DNA of 33,674 bases from Blautia sp. Its GTDB lineage: Bacteria; Bacillota; Clostridia; Lachnospirales; Lachnospiraceae. A program made the position numbers and the translations under genes. Below, piece after piece: positions 30,874 through 33,674 of this stretch. The stretch lies in the NCBI GenBank assembly GCA_022777285.1, contig JALFGN010000002.1, positions 1 through 33,674 of the forward strand, read 5' to 3'. Under the pieces are notes generated by a model. That model had not been told where the DNA came from. It saw nothing but the letters and a program-made list of their open reading frames with translations, and searched no databases. Numbering within the stretch: position 1 is the stretch's first letter; each line of letters begins with the position of its first letter.

Positions 30874-32722
30874 CGCACACACCTCCTTTGTAAGTACCTG
30901 CACCACAGCCGGAACATTTCATGCGGCAATTCGGAGTCACTTCTCCTTTCATAGCGCGCTCCCATTCCTTCTCCAGGAACTTTCTGCTCACACCTGCATT
31001 TATGAAATCCCATGGCAGCAGCTCTTCGAACGAACGCTCCCGCAAAGTATAAAATTCCGGATCCATTCCCAGCTCTTCAAATGCCTCCATCCAGAGATCA
31101 TAACGAAAATATTCGGACCAGGCATCAAAGATTGCGCCTTTTCGATAAACACGTTCCAGTACATCACAGATTTTTCTGTCACCTCTTGCCAGAATCCCTT
31201 CCAGTACAGTCACATCTGCCTCATGGTAATTGTATTTGATGCTCTTCTGATTGAGCTGTGCACGGATTTCTGCTTTTACGATTTTGGCCTTTTCCAGATA
31301 TTCCTCTTTTCTGCACATAGTTGCCCACTGGAAAGGAGTAAACGGCTTCGGCACAAAGAAAGAAGTACTTACTACAATCTGGCAGCGTCCATGACGTTCC
31401 TCTTTCGGAATTTCATAATATTTCTTTGCCACTTCTTCCGCAAGATGTGCAATTCCTTTCATATCCTCTTCTGTTTCGGTAGGAAGTCCCAGCATAAAAT
31501 ACAGTTTTACCCGGGACCATCCCCCCTGAAATGCCTTCCAGGATCCCTCCAGGATATCTTCCTGGGTCAGTCCCTTATTGATTACATTTCGCATTCTCTG
31601 GGTACCTGCTTCCGGTGCAAAGGTCAAACTGCTTTTTTTGATATCCTGCACTTTACTCATGACATCCAGTGAAAAAGCGTCGATTCGAAGAGATGGCAGT
31701 GAAATGTTCACATTTCTTTCCGAACACTCTTCAATCAGATAATCAATCAATTCCGGCAGTCTGGAATAATCACTGGAGCTGAGAGAGCTGAGAGAAATCT
31801 CTTCATGTCCTGTATTTTCCAACAATGCCTGTGCTGTTTTTTTCAGGAATTCTACGTCTTTTTCACGGGTAGGACGATAAATCATACCTGCCTGGCAGAA
31901 CCGACATCCACGGATACATCCTCTCTGAATCTCCAGAGTTACACGATCCTGGGTTGCCTTAATAAAAGGAACCACCGGCTTTTCCGGATAACAGACACCG
32001 TTGAAATCCAGAACAACCTGTTTCTCAATTTTTTCTTTTGCATGACTGTTATTTGGTTTAAAGGATTCCAGTGTTCCATCTTCCTTGTAAGTCACATCAT
32101 AAAAAGCCGGCACATAAAGTCCCGGTATTTCCGCTGCACGTTCCAGAAATTCTTTTTTGCTTCTCCCTGCTTTTTTGTACGCTTTATAGGCATCCAACAG
32201 TTCATCAAACACCGTTTCTCCTTCTCCGATATAAAAAATATCGAAAAACTCTGCGAGTGGTTCCGGATTATAGGTACATGGGCCACCACCCATAACAATC
32301 GGATATTCTTCTCCTCTGTCTTTTGCCCGAAGCGGCATCTGACTTAAATCCAGAATCTGAAGAATATTTGTGTAACACATTTCATACTGGATCGTAATTC
32401 CGAGAAAATCGAAATCTTTTATGCTATCCTGGGATTCCAGTGCAAATAACGGAATTTTCTCTTCCCGCATAATCTTGTCCAGATCCGGCCATGGAGAATA
32501 GACACGTTCACACCAGGTATCATCCCTGCGGTTAAACATATCGTATAAAATCTGGATTCCCAGATGGGACATTCCGATTTCATAAACATCCGGGAAGCAC
32601 ATAGCGAAACGGATATCCACCTTTTCCTTGTCCTTCATCACCGAGTTGACCTCGTTGCCGATATAGCGGGCAGGCTTCTCGATATTTAGTAATATTTCAT
32701 CATTTAAAGCTAGTTTCCTCAT
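30863..32722 (-). CDS. TIGR03960 B12-binding-like radical SAM protein
   Basis: This is a radical SAM enzyme of unknown reaction, conserved upstream of DUF2344 and rng. The 619-residue protein has an N-terminal B12-binding-like region (about 35-170; FPDVYEIGMSHLGI, VMGGGPCTYNPEP, YIGEGE), the 4Fe-4S motif CxxxCxxC with C269, C273 and C276 (RGCIRGCRFCQAG), and a TIM-barrel core (LTFAPEAGTQRMRNVINKG). The extreme C-terminus carries a second C-x3-C-x2-C (CRMKCSGCGAG). The ATG at 32722 follows AAGGAG. It is probably the first gene of the long minus-strand operon. A tRNA or ribosome modification role is only a guess from neighbours. Confidence 0.92.
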   Translation of the reverse strand: MRKLALNDEILLNIEKPARYIGNEVNSVMKDKEKVDIRFAMCFPDVYEIGMSHLGIQILYDMFNRRDDTWCERVYSPWPDLDKIMREEKIPLFALESQDSIKDFDFLGITIQYEMCYTNILQILDLSQMPLRAKDRGEEYPIVMGGGPCTYNPEPLAEFFDIFYIGEGETVFDELLDAYKAYKKAGRSKKEFLERAAEIPGLYVPAFYDVTYKEDGTLESFKPNNSHAKEKIEKQVVLDFNGVCYPEKPVVPFIKATQDRVTLEIQRGCIRGCRFCQAGMIYRPTREKDVEFLKKTAQALLENTGHEEISLSSLSSSDYSRLPELIDYLIEECSERNVNISLPSLRIDAFSLDVMSKVQDIKKSSLTFAPEAGTQRMRNVINKGLTQEDILEGSWKAFQGGWSRVKLYFMLGLPTETEEDMKGIAHLAEEVAKKYYEIPKEERHGRCQIVVSTSFFVPKPFTPFQWATMCRKEEYLEKAKIVKAEIRAQLNQKSIKYNYHEADVTVLEGILARGDRKICDVLERVYRKGAIFDAWSEYFRYDLWMEAFEELGMDPEFYTLRERSFEELLPWDFINAGVSRKFLEKEWERAMKGEVTPNCRMKCSGCGAGTYKGGVCVEG

Positions 32723-32787
32723 ATTTCTCCTTTCGATTTTTGTGCAAAATAAACAAAACAAATGAGTGTTTCATCTAAATTGTTCTT

Positions 32788-32901
32788 TTAAAAAATAGTC
32801 GTTTTTTTCAATGCTTCTGCGAACTTTTTTAGCCCCGACCATCCGCTTTTTTTGATCATTTTCGGATCTGCGTAACAAATTTCAATTTTTTCGATTCTGC
32901 A
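32788..32901 (-). other. Coding-like short reading frame, possible gene remnant or small peptide
   Basis: A stop-free minus-strand stretch reads IEICYADPK then, from ATG at 32859, MIKKSGWSGLKKFAEALKK and TTIF before a TAA. The composition is protein-like (alternating Lys/hydrophobic, amphipathic), but there is no good ribosome site before the ATG, and an in-frame TGA closes it upstream at 32902. It could be a 3' remnant of a lost gene or a 23-residue peptide. I do not recognise it. Confidence 0.25.
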
Positions 32902-33062
32902 TCATCCTGTATATTTATTCATCAAGACATGACACTGAACAAGCACACATATCACAGAATAGCACCAAAAGCTATTAAAAAACCCAGTTTTTAAGTTGTT
33001 TTTCATCTCATTTTTCTGCTACATTCTATATTGCATGACAGAATAAAATATAGCTTGATATT

Positions 33063-33127
33063 AAGAGGTATTGAAGATTCGTATACAGCATTACACAGTA
33101 CACATAATCTTCAATATTATACCTCTT
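33063..33127. repeat. Long inverted repeat directly after the integrase remnant stop
   Basis: AAGAGGTA-TTGAAGATT (33063-33079) pairs with AATCTTCAA (33106-33114) and TACCTCTT (33120-33127), with a 5-base TATTA bulge. The stop codon of the integrase fragment (33128-33130) touches its outer end. No T tract follows on either strand in good position, so it is not a clean terminator. Confidence 0.7.
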
Positions 33128-33536
33128 TTAAGGAAGGACTTCAAGCAGATAGTTCGGATCAATAGGAATTTCCAGTATGTTTTTTTCAACAGGCATGATC
33201 TCTGCTATAAAGGAACCAATCTCTTTTGAACAGTCATAGATCGGTTCCCTTATGTTGATATAGACATCTTCTGTTATTTTTACTTCATGGTGCCCCATAC
33301 ATGCAGAAATGGCCTTTAAATTGATATCATTTTCTTTTAATATTGTGGCATATGTATGGCGTGCCATCGCATATCAGGAAGATTACGGTTTTTCAAGAGT
33401 CTGCATCACCATTCTCCATGATTTCATATTTTCGACAAGCTAGAATCGATTCATCTATCACAAAATCTGCTAAAGGCTCACTTCTGTTTCCCGACCAGGA
33501 TTTTGGTTTTAATTCTTGCGTACAAATTCGCCCATT
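33128..33536 (-). pseudogene. Decayed tyrosine integrase, C-terminal fragments in several frames
   Basis: Three pieces of one phage-type integrase lie in order but in different frames. Piece 1 (33536-33393) reads TQELKPKSWSGNRSEPLADF and then VIDESILACRKYE. Piece 2 (through 33361) reads RNLPDMRWH. Piece 3 (33361-33128) reads MARHTYATILKENDINLKAI, with MGHHEVKITEDVY carrying the GH and tyrosine signatures. Expected family order is LPD-x-RWHD-LRHTYATIL, so about five bases are missing at the RWH/RHTY joint, and another indel precedes RNLPD. The N-terminal half is absent. The protein cannot be functional. Confidence 0.75.
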
Positions 33537-33589
33537 AAAGTTTTTTCCGTAATAGATGCAATTTTTGCGTTCTGTGTGTTATAATTCAT
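33509..33589 (-). pseudogene. N-terminal stub of an IS110-like transposase
   Basis: From an ATG at 33589, preceded by GAGAGG, the frame reads MNYNTQNAKIASITEKTL, which resembles the start of Clostridial IS110-family transposases just before the DEDD catalytic strand. At 33536 it breaks into unrelated sequence (MGEFVRKN, stop at 33509), exactly where the integrase remnant begins. Only the start of the gene survives. The identification is from memory of the family and rests on 18 residues. Confidence 0.45.
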
Positions 33590-33594
33590 TTCAG

Positions 33595-33664
33595 ATACCT
33601 CTCTGTTCAATAAGATTTTTTACTAACCGTGCAAAGTCAGTAATCTTATTTTACTCTGAGGTAT
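33595..33664 (-). ncRNA. Nested hairpin, candidate relic of an IS110 bridge RNA
   Basis: Just upstream of the transposase-like start is a nested structure. The outer stem ATACCTC/GAGGTAT (33595-33601, 33658-33664) and inner stem AATAAGATT/AATCTTATT (33609-33617, 33642-33650) are separated by symmetric 7-base internal loops. The tip adds a 6-bp stem with one G-U pair (ACTGAC/GTTAGT, minus-strand sense). IS110 elements encode their guide (bridge) RNA in this non-coding end, so an RNA is plausible but unproven. Confidence 0.3.
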
Positions 33665-33674
33665 TTTTTTCTCA

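Larger units (their letters stand above)
32723..33127. other. Gene-poor junction upstream of the radical-SAM gene
   Basis: About 400 AT-rich bases with no intact gene. It holds one coding-looking minus-strand stretch (32788-32901), small dyads (AATAGC/GCTATT at 32958-32976; CTATATT/AATATAG at 33026-33053) and the large inverted repeat at 33063-33127. I could not place a convincing promoter for the radical-SAM gene. Confidence 0.6.

Noticed and set aside
32958-32994. Small dyads AATAGC/GCTATT and TTAAAAA/TTTTTAA as a terminator
   Set aside because: Neither hairpin is followed by a T tract on a strand that leaves a gene; AT-rich chance pairing is likely.
1-33674. tRNA or rRNA genes
   Set aside because: I saw no T-loop GGTTCRAATCC-type sequence with a matching acceptor stem and no rRNA-like tract; absence is by eye only.

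Overview
The window looks like a chromosomal core region of a low-to-medium G+C Firmicute, most probably a Lachnospiraceae (Clostridia) gut-type bacterium. The evidence is strong Shine-Dalgarno sites of the AGGAGG type, Bacillus/Clostridium-type gene sets (minDE-rodA-mgsA, yggS-sepF-ylmH, rplU-prp-rpmA-obgE, nadD-yqeK-rsfS), an L27 with a Prp-cleavable N-terminus, a Clostridial LexA box, and secreted hydrolases with cell-wall-binding repeats. I cannot name the genus from sequence alone.

Layout. (1) 1-4993, plus strand: a cell elongation and division block with the 3' part of a class B penicillin-binding protein, minD, minE, rodA, an unusual methylglyoxal synthase homologue and a D,D-carboxypeptidase; no minC lies beside minD. 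(2) 5033-5828: a stand-alone small P-loop protein with its own promoter and terminator, and a convergent DUF378 membrane protein. (3) 5897-12101, plus strand: an orphan HlyD-like membrane protein, yggS, sepF, ylmH-like, aroB, lspA and rluD, closely spaced. (4) 12117-13796: a cytidylate-kinase-like protein, then a convergent TtcA-family tRNA thiolase. (5) 13796-19456, plus strand: an AI-2E-family permease, dtd, and two large secreted cell-wall-binding-repeat hydrolases in tandem (M23, then NlpC/P60). (6) 19667-20740: a complete tyrosine recombinase with no recognisable element around it. (7) 20899-23195, minus strand: glycerol-1-phosphate dehydrogenase and an aldose-epimerase-like protein, divergent from lexA (23417-24046). 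(8) 24106-32722, minus strand: a housekeeping run that reads from a TIGR03960 radical-SAM protein through DUF2344, RNase G, NUDIX, L21, Prp, L27, ObgE, YhbY, NadD and YqeK to RsfS. (9) 32723-33674: a decayed mobile-element scar with integrase fragments, the first codons of what looks like an IS110-type transposase, and a striking nested hairpin at the window edge.

Most of the window is well-understood housekeeping. The parts most worth a second look are the nested hairpin beside the IS110-like remnant (candidate bridge-RNA relic), the tandem repeat hydrolases, the methylglyoxal synthase homologue with three of four conserved aspartates replaced, the orphan HlyD-like protein in the sepF cluster, and the small isolated P-loop protein. 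Several genes (minE, the HlyD-like gene, DUF2344, rng) appear to start at UUG, judged from Shine-Dalgarno spacing.
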